Assembly (NCBI GenBank): GCA_016709445.1
Contig: JADJMV010000006.1
Span: 124,001-188,000, forward strand
DNA from: Phycisphaerales bacterium
GTDB taxonomy: Bacteria > Planctomycetota > Phycisphaerae > Phycisphaerales > UBA1924
Direction: 5' to 3'
Length of the DNA: 64,000 bases
The notes under the pieces are model-generated. The model did not search any database and was not told the DNA's origin. It saw only the letters and a program-made list of their open reading frames with translations. The translations under genes were made by a program, and so were the position numbers. Below, one piece after another: positions 44,857-53,181 of the stretch (its first letter is position 1; every line of letters begins with the position of its first letter).

Positions 44857-46446
44857 CTAGTCGCGGAGGGTGATGGTGGGGCGGTCGGCGTCGATCGCCC
44901 GCGGGGCCCGCCGCACCAGAGAGAGGTTGTCGGCGCGGCGCTGCACGCGGTTGATGATGTCGAGCGTGGCCAGGGCCGCGGCTTCGACGATGTCGGTGCT
45001 CAGGCCCCGGCCGCGGAACACGATGCCGTCGTGGCGGACATCGATGATCGCCTCGCCCTGCGCATCCTCGCCGGTGGAGACGCTGCGGACCTGGAAGCCG
45101 ACGAGCCTGAGCTGGAGCGAGGCGGCGCGGGTGAGGGCGCGGAAGGCGGCATGGACAGGTCCGTCGCCCGCGGCCGCCTCGGTCACGGTGCGTTCGGTCT
45201 CGATGTGGACGAGGCGGACGGTGGCGGTGGCGTCCGCGCCCCCGCTCGTGACGCGCAGGCTCTCCATGCGCCACGGGCCTGACGCGAGCGGGTCCTGGCT
45301 GAGCAGGATGGCCTCGAGGTCCTCATCGAAGACGGACTTCTTGCGGTCGGCCAGACGCTTCACCGCCGCGGTCACGGCGTCGAGCTCGGGCTCGGTCAGG
45401 GTGTAGCCGAGCTGGCGGGCCCGGTCGCGGACGGCGTGGCGGCCGCTGTGCTTGCCGAGCACCAGCGTGCCACGGTCGACGCCGACATCGCGAGGGTTCA
45501 TGATCTCGTAGGTGGCGGCGCACGCGAGCACCCCGTGCTGATGGATCCCGGCCTCGTGGGCGAAGGCGTTCTCCCCGACGATCGCCTTCGTCCTCGCCAC
45601 GGGGCTGCGGGTAATCGTGGCGACGGCCCGGCTTGTGGGCGCAAGGCGCGGGGTGTTGATCGAGGTCTGGACGCCAAACCGATCGCGACGCGTGCGGAGC
45701 GCCATCACGACCTCCTCGAGCGCGGCGTTGCCGGCCCGCTCGCCGATGCCGTTAATGGTGCACTCGATCTGACGTGCCCCGCCCTCGACGGCGGCCAGCG
45801 AGTTGGCCACGGCGAGCCCAAGGTCGTCGTGGCAGTGGGCACTCAGCGTGATGGCGGCCGGCAGCGCGGCTCGGAAGCTGGCGAACAGCGACCGGTACTC
45901 GGCGGGCGTGGCGTATCCGACGGTGTCGGGCAGGTTGATGGTGGTCGCCCCCGCCTCGACGGCGCTGGCGACGACTTCGGCGAGGAATTCGGGCTCGGTG
46001 CGCGAGGCGTCCTCCGGGGAGAACTCGACGTCGTCGCACACTGTGCGTGCCAGGGCGACGGCGGTGCGGGTCCGCTCGAGGATCTCGGGGCGGGAGAGGC
46101 GGAGCTTGTGCTCCCGATGCAGGGCGCTCGTGGCGAGGAAGACGTGGAGGCGTGGGCGGGCCGCGTGGCGGATTGCCTCCCACGCCCGGTCGATGTCGTC
46201 GTCGGCGGCTCGCGCCAGGGCGCAGACGCGGGCCCTCTCGGTCTGCGCCGCCACGGCCCGGACCGACTCGAAGTCACCCTCCGAAGCGATCGGGAAGCCC
46301 GCCTCGATGATGTCCACGCCGAGTTCCTCGAGCATCCGGGCGATGCGGAGCTTCTCCGGAAGCGTCATGCTGCAGCCGGGCGATTGCTCGCCGTCGCGCA
46401 GCGTCGTATCGAAGATCAGGATGTGGTCGCGGGATTCCGTGGGCAT
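44857..46446 (-). CDS. leuA: 2-isopropylmalate synthase
   Basis: 529 residues from ATG 46446 with AAGGAG upstream. The TIM-barrel has the signature FDTTLRDGEQSPGCSMTLPE, IEAGFPIAS, NLPDTVGYATPAEY and HCHDDLGLAVANSLAAVEGG, followed by the linker and the C-terminal LeuA regulatory domain (about 390-510) that gives leucine feedback inhibition. It condenses acetyl-CoA and 2-ketoisovalerate, the first committed step. It is the first gene of the leu operon, directly behind the attenuator at 46480-46690. Confidence 0.95.
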   Translation of the reverse strand: MPTESRDHILIFDTTLRDGEQSPGCSMTLPEKLRIARMLEELGVDIIEAGFPIASEGDFESVRAVAAQTERARVCALARAADDDIDRAWEAIRHAARPRLHVFLATSALHREHKLRLSRPEILERTRTAVALARTVCDDVEFSPEDASRTEPEFLAEVVASAVEAGATTINLPDTVGYATPAEYRSLFASFRAALPAAITLSAHCHDDLGLAVANSLAAVEGGARQIECTINGIGERAGNAALEEVVMALRTRRDRFGVQTSINTPRLAPTSRAVATITRSPVARTKAIVGENAFAHEAGIHQHGVLACAATYEIMNPRDVGVDRGTLVLGKHSGRHAVRDRARQLGYTLTEPELDAVTAAVKRLADRKKSVFDEDLEAILLSQDPLASGPWRMESLRVTSGGADATATVRLVHIETERTVTEAAAGDGPVHAAFRALTRAASLQLRLVGFQVRSVSTGEDAQGEAIIDVRHDGIVFRGRGLSTDIVEAAALATLDIINRVQRRADNLSLVRRAPRAIDADRPTITLRD

Positions 46447-46466
46447 GGTCAACTCCTTGGACGGCG

Positions 46467-46555
46467 CCAAAACGACAAAGGCCCGCTCCCTTCTGGGTGC
46501 GGGCCTCGAGAGGCTTGAGGTTTGACTCGGTTTACATCGTGAGCGGCCCGCACCC
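46467..46555 (-). promoter_or_regulatory. Leucine transcription attenuator
   Basis: On the minus strand, GGGTGCGGGCC (46555-46545, region 2, inside the end of the leader ORF) is a perfect 11-nt complement of GGCCCGCACCC (46505-46495, region 3). Region 3 can instead pair through GGCCCGC with GCGGGCC (46486-46480, region 4) to form a terminator followed by TTTGTCGTTTT. A ribosome stalled at the Leu codons leaves region 2 free and favours the antiterminator; one that reaches the stop covers region 2 and lets the terminator form. leuA starts 34 bp after the hairpin. Confidence 0.88.
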
Positions 46556-46690
46556 GCCCCGATCGAGTCGGGTAAGGAGGAGCCCAAGAAGCTGGCTGGC
46601 GAGCGCGGCGGGGTTCAAGAAGGGCGCAGCGACCGCGGGCAGGGTGCTCGCGGTGGGCGTGGCAGGATTGGCCGGGGTCGCGCCGAACAT
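46532..46690 (-). CDS. leuL: leu operon leader peptide
   Basis: An ORF of 52 residues from ATG 46690, or shorter from an internal start, that ends with ALASQLLGLLLTRLDRGGCG and PLTM before TAA 46532. Five Leu codons fall within six positions (CTT CTT GGG CTC CTC CTT) at about 46573-46590, plus another three residues later. The stop lies about 27 bases before the terminator hairpin. This is the layout of a leucine-sensing leader peptide. The true start is uncertain because the first 25 residues are Ala/Pro/Thr-rich and longer than usual for a leader. Confidence 0.75.
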   Translation of the reverse strand: MFGATPANPATPTASTLPAVAAPFLNPAALASQLLGLLLTRLDRGGCGPLTM

Positions 46691-46747
46691 CAGGGTCAAG
46701 CGTAGCGGCGGTCGATCACCGGTCAAGTCACCCGCCCGCACCCCGGC

Positions 46748-46767
46748 CCCCCCGGAGGGGGGGGGGG
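46748..46767. repeat. C7/G10 homopolymer hairpin
   Basis: Seven C, GGA, then ten G immediately after the stop of the phosphatase gene (46773, leftward). It could act as a terminator stem; such runs are also prone to length errors. Confidence 0.6.
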
Positions 46768-46772
46768 CGGCG

Positions 46773-48779
46773 TCAGCGGCGCCGGATCATCAGGGCGGTC
46801 AGGTCGTCGCTCTGGGGCTCCCCGGCGGCGTGCGCCAGCACCGCCTGATAGAGCGCCTGGATGAACGCCTCACCGTCGAGGTGCTGGTGCTCGCGGATGA
46901 ACGCCTCGAGCCGCCCAAGGCCGAACTGCTCGCCCTCGGGTCCGGCCCACTCGAAGAACCCGTCGGTCACGACGAAGAGCATGTCGCCGGGCGCGAAGTC
47001 CACCTCGCGCGCGGGTCGGAAGTCCATGTCGCTCACCAGGCCGAGAGGCATGACGTCGGCGTTCCAGCGATCGATCTCGCCGGTGGCGGCGCGATAGAAG
47101 TAGAGCGGCCCGTGGCCGGCCGAAATCATGGTGACCCGCGCGAGGTCGCTGTCGAGCACGCCGACGACGGTCGTGATGAAGCGGTTGTCGGGGATGTCGT
47201 CGCAGAGCAGATTGTTTACGTGCCGGAGCGCGTCGGCGAGGTGGGCGGAGCCCAAGCTCGTGGACGCCCGCATATACGCCCGGTAGACCGCAACGATCAG
47301 GGCCGGCCCGATGCCATGGCCGGTCACGTCGGCGAGCGTGAATGCGATGCGGTGGTCGGGCAGCGCGATCCAGTCGTAGAAATCGCCGCCGGTCTGATCC
47401 GCGGGCTGGTTCCAGCCGGCGATCTCGAACCCGGCGGCCGCGGGCGCGGAGCGAGGGAGCAGGCCCCTCTGGATGTCGCGGGCGAGATCGAGGTCCCGCT
47501 CGACCTTCTGGAGTTGCATCCGGGCTCGGATGCCCTCGCGCATGAGTTCCTGCGCTTTCACGAGTCTGCGGATCTCCTTGACGCGTGAGACGACGGATTC
47601 GCCGGCGTCCAGGTCTCCGCGCGCGATCCTCTCGCTCTGCGCCACGAGTGCCTCGATCGGCGAGCTGAAACGCCGGGCGACCCACGCCGCGCGGAATAGG
47701 GCCGCGACCAGCACCACGGCGATGATCCCGAGGATGGTCAAGCGCAGCCGGGCGAGGTTACCGAGCAGATCGGCCTCGGGCAGAAGGACGGCGACCCGCA
47801 GGCTGTCGTCGGCCGTGAGTGGGTAGGGCCGCGTGCAGGCCCACCAGGCCTCGCCGCCGGAGCGGAACCGGAACGGGCGGGAGTCGGGGTGGCCGGCGCG
47901 CGCGGCTATGGCGTCGTCGAGCAGCGTGAGACCGAGCGCCTCGGGGGGCTGGAGGTAGGCGGTGTCCGCGGCCGCGGGCGCGTCGAAGGCGGAGAGCCCC
48001 GGCAATCCGATGAGACGCCCGTCGCTCGTCAGGACCGCGGCCATGCCGCGTCCGCCGACGCGCAGGGCGCGAGTGAACTCGGAGATGTCCTTCAGGCGCA
48101 CGTCCATCCCGAGGACATGGACCAGCCCGTCTGGGCGTGGGTAGAGCATCGAGGCGGTAATCCCCGGCTCGTGCGAGGTAAAGAAGATATAGGGTGCGGT
48201 CCAATGGATCGTCCCGGGCGTGGAGTGAACCGCGTCCTGGAACCAGGGTCGCTCGCGAGGGTCGTAGGCCAGGTCCTCCGTCCGCTCGGATGGGGTCACT
48301 CCATCGGTCCACTCCAACCACCGGACCTGGGAAGAGTCGTCCGCGGCCGTGCAGCGATTCCGCCAGCCGGTCGGCGCGCGAAGCAGCATGTGCTCGTGGC
48401 CGCCGGAGTCTGCAATGAGCACGGACGAAATCTGTGGTGTCGCGCGGATGATTGGGGCGAAGAGCGCGTTGCGCTTGTCGCGGAGGGCTCGTCCCGCTGC
48501 CGCGGCGTCGAGCGAACCGAGCTCCTGGGGATCAAGGTCGAAACCTCCGGCGGCCGCCTGGCTCGCGGCGACCTCGAGCTGGTCCTGGGCCGCGGCGAAG
48601 AAGGTATCGAGTCGCGCGGAGATCGTGGAGAGCGACTGGCCGGTGAGGGACTCGGAGAGTGCGCGGACCGTCTGCCGGGCCCCCACGAACGTGGCGGCAA
48701 AGACGGCGAGGCCGAGCAGGAGAACGAGTGCGGCCAGGTCCCGAAGGAGGCTCGTCCGGATGGAGATGGGGCGAGGCAT
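46773..48779 (-). CDS. Membrane sensor with PP2C/SpoIIE-type phosphatase output
   Basis: 668 residues. A transmembrane helix at about 12-32, then an extracellular dCache-like sensor region to about 340 (DPRERPWFQDAVHSTPGTIHW is a typical Cache segment). A second helix follows at about 350-370 and a HAMP at 371-425, with a coiled connection KVERDLDLARDIQRGLLPR. The C-terminal SpoIIE domain has GGDFYDWIALPD, ADVTGHGIGPALI, ISAGHGPLYFY, VTDGFFEWAGPEG and QSDDLTALMIRR, with all metal aspartates. It would dephosphorylate an anti-anti-sigma type protein in a partner-switching pathway. No such partner lies nearby. Confidence 0.9.
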   Translation of the reverse strand: MPRPISIRTSLLRDLAALVLLLGLAVFAATFVGARQTVRALSESLTGQSLSTISARLDTFFAAAQDQLEVAASQAAAGGFDLDPQELGSLDAAAAGRALRDKRNALFAPIIRATPQISSVLIADSGGHEHMLLRAPTGWRNRCTAADDSSQVRWLEWTDGVTPSERTEDLAYDPRERPWFQDAVHSTPGTIHWTAPYIFFTSHEPGITASMLYPRPDGLVHVLGMDVRLKDISEFTRALRVGGRGMAAVLTSDGRLIGLPGLSAFDAPAAADTAYLQPPEALGLTLLDDAIAARAGHPDSRPFRFRSGGEAWWACTRPYPLTADDSLRVAVLLPEADLLGNLARLRLTILGIIAVVLVAALFRAAWVARRFSSPIEALVAQSERIARGDLDAGESVVSRVKEIRRLVKAQELMREGIRARMQLQKVERDLDLARDIQRGLLPRSAPAAAGFEIAGWNQPADQTGGDFYDWIALPDHRIAFTLADVTGHGIGPALIVAVYRAYMRASTSLGSAHLADALRHVNNLLCDDIPDNRFITTVVGVLDSDLARVTMISAGHGPLYFYRAATGEIDRWNADVMPLGLVSDMDFRPAREVDFAPGDMLFVVTDGFFEWAGPEGEQFGLGRLEAFIREHQHLDGEAFIQALYQAVLAHAAGEPQSDDLTALMIRRR

Positions 48780-48889
48780 GTCGAGCGAGGGTAGCGGGGC
48801 TGGTTCAGCCGGGCCGGAGCGATCGGCTCGACGCTGGCCGGCCGGCTCTGTTCGCCGGGGTGCCGCCGTTCCGCCCGGAGTATCGCGTG

Positions 48890-49310
48890 CTACCGCTTGC
48901 CGTGCTCGCGAATGCTGGGCGCTTCGGCGAGCGTGATGACCACGATCTCTTCCCCGGTCCGAGTGCTGATGTCGTGGTGGAGGCTGATCGGCTGGGCGCC
49001 GGTGATCTCATGCACCAGCGCCTCGAGGGCCGGGCGCGCCGTCTCGATCAGTTGGGCGCACCGCTTTGAGCAGGTCGCGCCCCTTCTCGGGCGGGAGCGT
49101 CCTGACCAACTGCTGTTCGGCGGCGGTGAGCACACCGAGCAATCGAACGAACACTGTGTCCGCAAAGAGGCGGGCGCGAACATCCGCGGGGCCGCGGCCC
49201 ATGTATTCCTGCTGGAAGCGGGCAACACCCTCCCCAATCGCGGCCTCGATCTCGCCGACCGTCTTCGACGGCGATTCCGCTCGGGATGGCTTGATCGGGG
49301 TAGGGGTCAT
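48890..49310 (-). pseudogene. MpsC/DUF2294-like protein, frameshifted
   Basis: From ATG 49310 (MTPTPIKPSRAESPSKTVGE) the first 80 or so residues (GEIEAAIGEGVARFQQEYMG, RGPADVRARLFADTVFVRLL, GVLTAAEQQLVRTLPPEKGR) match the DUF2294 pattern. At about 49065, one extra A in an AAA run moves the frame; the rest (KRCAQLIETARPALEALVHE, then ITGAQPISLHHDISTRTGEE) ends at TAG 48890. The restored protein of about 140 residues is of normal length. DUF2294 corresponds to MpsC, linked to Na+-dependent membrane potential and bicarbonate uptake systems in staphylococci. It is divergent from the second copy at 49624. Confidence 0.75.
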
Positions 49311-49409
49311 GCTTTGGCTCGAATCGCCCACAACTGAAGTTGCATTATTCTGCCGTGAACAGGGGGGATTCGCCGACATTATACCCGTGAACAGACCGCC
49401 TATACGCAC

Positions 49410-49438
49410 TTGACCGGAGGACGGTGGGTCGATAGAGT
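49410..49438 (+). promoter_or_regulatory. Sigma70 promoter of RNA copy B
   Basis: TTGACC (49410-49415), a 17-bp spacer and TAGAGT (49433-49438), near-consensus, with transcription expected to start at about 49445, right at the structured RNA. Confidence 0.7.
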
Positions 49439-49443
49439 GCAAT

Positions 49444-49575
49444 AGGTACGAATATCCCTAGGTTCGTCGGAAGACCTGGTGAAGGGCAGCCCGCAAGCGG
49501 CGGGAGGCCAGTCAACGAGTAGAGCCGGCACGGTCGAACACGAAAGTGTTCGTTTGTGCCGGCTCTTGTGTTTTT
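49444..49575 (+). ncRNA. Structured RNA, copy B of a two-copy family
   Basis: It starts about 6 bases after a sigma70 promoter. It shares GTACGAAT (49446), CCTAGGTT, GACCTGGTGAAGGGCA, the hairpin CCCGC-AAGCG-GCGGG and GTCAACGAGTAGA with copy A at 25545-25673. The hairpin's fifth pair is C-G here and G-C there. A long terminator follows (49522-49531 with 49556-49565, inner stem CGAACAC-GAAA-GTGTTCG, then TTGTGTTTTT). The terminator ends 48 bp before the MpsC-like gene at 49624, a riboswitch-like position, though a free-standing sRNA is also possible. Confidence 0.65.
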
Positions 49576-49623
49576 GGCTTCAAACTGGCGGTAACAACCG
49601 CCGGAGAGCGAGCCGCGATCTCT

Positions 49624-50031
49624 ATGCCTCTTCCGACCATGCCCAAACTAATCGCCAAGGCGGCCATGCAGTTCCTGAAGGAGAGCACGGGCCATACTCC
49701 GTCGTCGGTCGCTGTGGTGCTGAGCGGCGACACGCTTGTGGTGACACTGCACGACGCGCTGACACCGGCCGAGCGAGACCTCGCCAAGACTCCCGAGGGC
49801 GCCGCGCAGATTCAGGCCTATCACCGACAGCTGTTCGCGACCTCGTCGGCGGGATTTCAGGAGGCGATCAAGCAGATCACGGGGGTCGCCGTGCGGGAGT
49901 CCGCGGCGGAGGTTGAGTTGGCCACGGGCGCCGTCGTTCACGCATTCAAGACGGGCACGATGGTGCAGGTGTTCCTGCTCGACGATCTGATCGCCGATGA
50001 CCTTTGGGAGGTTCGAAACGGCGCGCGCTAG
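49624..50031 (+). CDS. MpsC/DUF2294-like protein
   Basis: 135 residues from ATG 49624 (MPLPTMPKLIAKAAMQFLKE), with an alternative ATG at 49639. It shows ESTGHTPSSVAVVLSGDTLV and VVTLHDALTPAERDLAKTPE, the strand-helix pattern with LT..E that defines DUF2294, followed by QIQAYHRQLF and ITGVAVRESAAEVEL. It is similar in layout to the divergent, frameshifted copy at 48890-49310 and was probably formed by an old duplication. It lies just downstream of RNA copy B and its terminator. Role inferred: accessory part of an ion or bicarbonate transport system, but no transporter is in the window. Confidence 0.78.
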   Translation: MPLPTMPKLIAKAAMQFLKESTGHTPSSVAVVLSGDTLVVTLHDALTPAERDLAKTPEGAAQIQAYHRQLFATSSAGFQEAIKQITGVAVRESAAEVELATGAVVHAFKTGTMVQVFLLDDLIADDLWEVRNGAR

Positions 50032-50118
50032 CCCCGTGCACCCCGCGCCTGTCTGGCCGGGAGATTCGGATTGTGGCGGACGGCGTCGGGGTCGGGCGGA
50101 AGCGGAGGGGCATTTCGC

Positions 50119-50322
50119 ATGGACGAGCTTCTCAACGGGCTCAACCCCAAGGGCGACGCGAGGCTTCTCAGGGCCTTGGGCGTGCTGACGGAGCGCTGCG
50201 GCCGCGCGGAGTGGGGGCCGATCCGCCCCCCGCCCCCGGCCCCCGACGACCCGGTCGTGTTCGTGCCACGACGTCCCGATCGCCCGGTATTCGCGGGAGA
50301 CCGCGACCGAGCGCATCGCTGA
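50119..50322 (+). CDS. Small hypothetical protein
   Basis: 67 residues from ATG 50119 with GGAGGGG upstream. The first 32 residues form a helix (MDELLNGLNPKGDARLLRAL, then GVLTERCGRA); the rest is Pro/Asp/Arg-rich. Third-position GC is as high as in neighbouring genes, which supports a real gene. It follows the MpsC-like gene by 87 bp, and the hairpin at 50404-50425 probably ends the transcript. The family is not recognised. Confidence 0.5.
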   Translation: MDELLNGLNPKGDARLLRALGVLTERCGRAEWGPIRPPPPAPDDPVVFVPRRPDRPVFAGDRDRAHR

Positions 50323-50403
50323 CGGAGGGGCAGGGCGCCGGAGCATTGTGGGAGATGCCCTGGCGCCTGTTTCTGGAGGGGGGAGAGAGACGAGGGCTGG
50401 GTT

Positions 50404-50425
50404 GAGGGGCCGGGGAGGGCCCCTC
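50404..50425. terminator. Hairpin between convergent genes
   Basis: An 8-bp stem GAGGGGCC/GGCCCCTC (50404-50411 with 50418-50425) between the small hypothetical gene and gpmI, followed on the plus strand by a pyrimidine-rich CTTCTCTTT. Confidence 0.5.
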
Positions 50426-50501
50426 ACCCGGCCTTCTCTTTGGACCCGACAGCCGCCCGGCTTGCCGGGTCGCGAATCTCAGGTCCGACGCGATCGGACG
50501 C

Positions 50502-52157
50502 TCACACCAGCAGCGATTGGCCGGTCATCTCGCTGGGCTTCTCGAGACCGATCATGTCGAGGGCGGTGGGGAGGATGTCGGCCAGACGCCCGCCCGAACG
50601 CAGCCTGCGACCTTTGAATGGTTCGCCAACCACGATGAGCGGAACGTCGTACGTCGTGTGGGCGGTGTGGGGCATACCGGTCGCGGGGTCCTTCATCTGC
50701 TCGGCATTGCCGTGGTCGGCGGTGACGATGAGGCAACCGCCGCGATTGAGTGTGGCGTCCACCACCGCGCCGACGCACTGGTCCACGACCTCGCAGGCCC
50801 TGATCGCCGCCGAGAGGTTGCCAGTGTGCCCGACCATGTCCCCATTGGCAAAGTTCACGACGATGACCGACTCGCAGTCGTCGGCCTCCAGGCGGCGTAG
50901 GACGGCGTCGCGAACCCCGGCCGCCGACATCTCGGGCTGGAGGTCGTACGTGGCGACCTTTGGGGACTGGATGATCTCACGGTGTTCGCCCTCGAAGGGC
51001 TCGTCGCGGTAGTCGTTGTAGAAGAACGTGACGTGGGGGAACTTCTCGGTCTCAGCACAGCGGAACTGCGTGAGGCCGAGGGCACTGAGGTACTCCCCGG
51101 AGATATTGGCCATCTTCGGCGCTTTCGGAAACGCGACCCGGGCGTGCTCGGCGAGCTGCTCGGAATAGGCGGTCATGAGCACGTAGTCGACGTCGGGCTT
51201 CCGGCCCCGATCGAATCCGCGCCGGCCGGAATCGGGGCTCGGCTTGACCTCGGCCCACTCCTTGTCGGGGAGGACGAATGCCGCGGAGATCTGCCGGGGC
51301 CGGTCGCCGCGGTAGTTGTAGAAGATCACCGTGTCACCGTCGGCGATGCGCCGCTGCTCCGCGTCCGCGGCATCGCCCCCGATCAGGCACGGCGGCACGA
51401 ACTCGTCGCCTTTCATAGTCTCGGTGGTGGGGTGGTCGTAGTAGTGCTGGATCGCGTCGGTCACCGTCGAATAGCGGGGGAGCTCGGCCTCCTTTGCGCC
51501 GCGCCCTGTCAGGCACGCCCAGGCACGCTGGGTGCGCTCCCAGCGGCTATCCCGGTCCATGGCCCAATACCGCCCGATGACCGAGGCGATGACGGGCCGG
51601 AAGCCCGGCGAGGCCGACTTGTGGAGGTGGCTCTCAACCTGCCGCGCAAACTCGATCCCGGAGAAGGGACCCGTGTCACGCCCGTCGGTGAAGAGGTGCA
51701 GATACACACGCTCGGCCGACAGCTTCTTGCACAGATCCAGCAGGGCGTACAGGTGCTCCAGCAGGCCATGGACGCCCGCGTCGGAGCAGATGCCGAGCAG
51801 GTGGACCGCCCTGCGCTTGTCCCGGGCACGGGTGATCGACTCGACCAGCGGGCCGTTGTCGGACAGTTCGCCCTGCCGGCAGGCTTTCGTGATCCGCACG
51901 GACTCCTGGTCCACGATGCGCCCCGCGCCGATGTTCTGGTGCCCCACCTCGGAGTTGCCCATGGTCCCCTCGGGCAGACCGACATCGAACCCACTCGTGT
52001 GGATGAGCGTGTTCGGGTACTCCCGCATCAGCCGATCGGCCACCGGCTTCTTGGCAAGCTTGATGGCGTTGAAGGCGTCGTGCTCGGGGTGGGGGTTCTG
52101 GCCCCAGCCGTCGCGGATCACGACGACGACGGGTGTGTGCTTCGGTGTCGCGCGCAT
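50502..52157 (-). CDS. gpmI: 2,3-bisphosphoglycerate-independent phosphoglycerate mutase
   Basis: 551 residues from ATG 52157; an in-frame ATG at 52175 has no better ribosome site. The alkaline-phosphatase-superfamily core shows VVVIRDGWGQNPHPEHDAFN (metal Asp), TMGNSEVGHQNIGAG with the catalytic Ser, HLLGICSDAGVH, FTDGRDT, YNYRGDRPRQIS, NFANGDMVGHTG and VTADHGNAEQM. It interconverts 3- and 2-phosphoglycerate with Mn2+. An unusual Arg precedes the first metal Asp. With the phosphofructokinase at 56.4 kb it gives two glycolytic genes in one area, but not in an operon. Confidence 0.94.
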   Translation of the reverse strand: MRATPKHTPVVVVIRDGWGQNPHPEHDAFNAIKLAKKPVADRLMREYPNTLIHTSGFDVGLPEGTMGNSEVGHQNIGAGRIVDQESVRITKACRQGELSDNGPLVESITRARDKRRAVHLLGICSDAGVHGLLEHLYALLDLCKKLSAERVYLHLFTDGRDTGPFSGIEFARQVESHLHKSASPGFRPVIASVIGRYWAMDRDSRWERTQRAWACLTGRGAKEAELPRYSTVTDAIQHYYDHPTTETMKGDEFVPPCLIGGDAADAEQRRIADGDTVIFYNYRGDRPRQISAAFVLPDKEWAEVKPSPDSGRRGFDRGRKPDVDYVLMTAYSEQLAEHARVAFPKAPKMANISGEYLSALGLTQFRCAETEKFPHVTFFYNDYRDEPFEGEHREIIQSPKVATYDLQPEMSAAGVRDAVLRRLEADDCESVIVVNFANGDMVGHTGNLSAAIRACEVVDQCVGAVVDATLNRGGCLIVTADHGNAEQMKDPATGMPHTAHTTYDVPLIVVGEPFKGRRLRSGGRLADILPTALDMIGLEKPSEMTGQSLLV

Positions 52158-52211
52158 GGGCAAGGGTATGCCCATCCTCGGGGCGCGCGGCCGAGCCGCG
52201 GCAACGGGGCA

Positions 52212-53147
52212 CTATTCGGGCGACTTCTGGACCCGGACCTCGATCCCTTCCGGGAAGTGGAGGTCGCGCTGCGGGAACGGGATCCCGATGCCCGCCTCGT
52301 CGAGCCCCTTCTTGGCGTCCCGCACGAGGCGCTGGTGGACATCCCAGAAGACCGGGCCCTCGGCCCACACGCGGAGTTTCCAATTCACGCTGTTGTCGCC
52401 GAGATCCGACAGGAAGACCTGCGGCGCCGGCTCCGTCCGGGCCCCCTCGACCGAACCGACAACGCGCTCGAGCACCGCCCGCGTCGCGTCAACATCCGCG
52501 TCGTACACCGTGCCGACCGGCACCTCGACGCGGCGGATCTTGTGGTGCGTCACGTTCTCGATCGTGTCGCCGAAGATCTTCCCGTTGGGCACGATGATCC
52601 GACGTTTGTCGAATGTATCGAAGGTCGTCGTGAAAAGCTCGATCTCATCCACCACGCCGAGCACACCGGCCGCGTTCACCACATCGCCGACCCGGAACGG
52701 GCGGAAGATCAGCAGCATGACACCCGCGGCGACGTTGCTCAGCGTGCCGGAGAGGGCCATGCCGATCGCGAAGCCCACCGCGGCGAGCACGGCCGCGAAG
52801 CTCGTCGCCTGGATGCCAAACGTCTGCAGGATGGTGATCCCGCCGAGGATCAGGATCGCCCAGCGGGCGAGATTGCCGAAGAAGCGGGCCAGGGTGACCT
52901 CGACTCTCGCCCGGCTCGCCGTTCCGGTGACCAGCCTGCGTGCCCACCTGGCGACGAGAAACATCGCGACGATGAGCAGGATCGCCTTGGTGATCGGCCA
53001 ACCGAAGGTGTTCCATGGCACGAGGAAATCGTCGGCGTTCAGCACGCCGTCGCGCCACACGCCGAGCACGCTCTGTGCGCTGGCCGAGATCTGATCGGCG
53101 GCGCCGGAGAGGGCTTCCGGGGTCTGGGTTTGGTCCTGCCAGCTCAC
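52212..53147 (-). CDS. MscS-type small-conductance mechanosensitive channel
   Basis: 311 residues. Three predicted helices lie at about 48-68, 92-112 and 117-150. The pore-lining TM3 is GFAIGMALSGTLSNVAAGVM, with the G/A packing pattern of MscS. It is followed by LLIFRPFRVGDVVN and the beta domain (VVDEIELFTTTFDTFDKRRI, IVPNGKIFGDTIENVT). The C-terminal cytoplasmic cage domain is complete. It opens under membrane tension to release solutes on osmotic downshock. It stands 54 bp from gpmI and 34 bp from the DUF481 gene on the same strand. Confidence 0.93.
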   Translation of the reverse strand: MSWQDQTQTPEALSGAADQISASAQSVLGVWRDGVLNADDFLVPWNTFGWPITKAILLIVAMFLVARWARRLVTGTASRARVEVTLARFFGNLARWAILILGGITILQTFGIQATSFAAVLAAVGFAIGMALSGTLSNVAAGVMLLIFRPFRVGDVVNAAGVLGVVDEIELFTTTFDTFDKRRIIVPNGKIFGDTIENVTHHKIRRVEVPVGTVYDADVDATRAVLERVVGSVEGARTEPAPQVFLSDLGDNSVNWKLRVWAEGPVFWDVHQRLVRDAKKGLDEAGIGIPFPQRDLHFPEGIEVRVQKSPE

Positions 53148-53181
53148 AATCGTCCTCCTCGGTCGCGCCGGGCTCTCCGTC

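Noticed and set aside
49522..49565. Group II intron domain V-like hairpin with GAAA loop in RNA copy B
   Set aside because: No catalytic AGC triad geometry, no intron-encoded protein, and a T-run follows, so it is a terminator.
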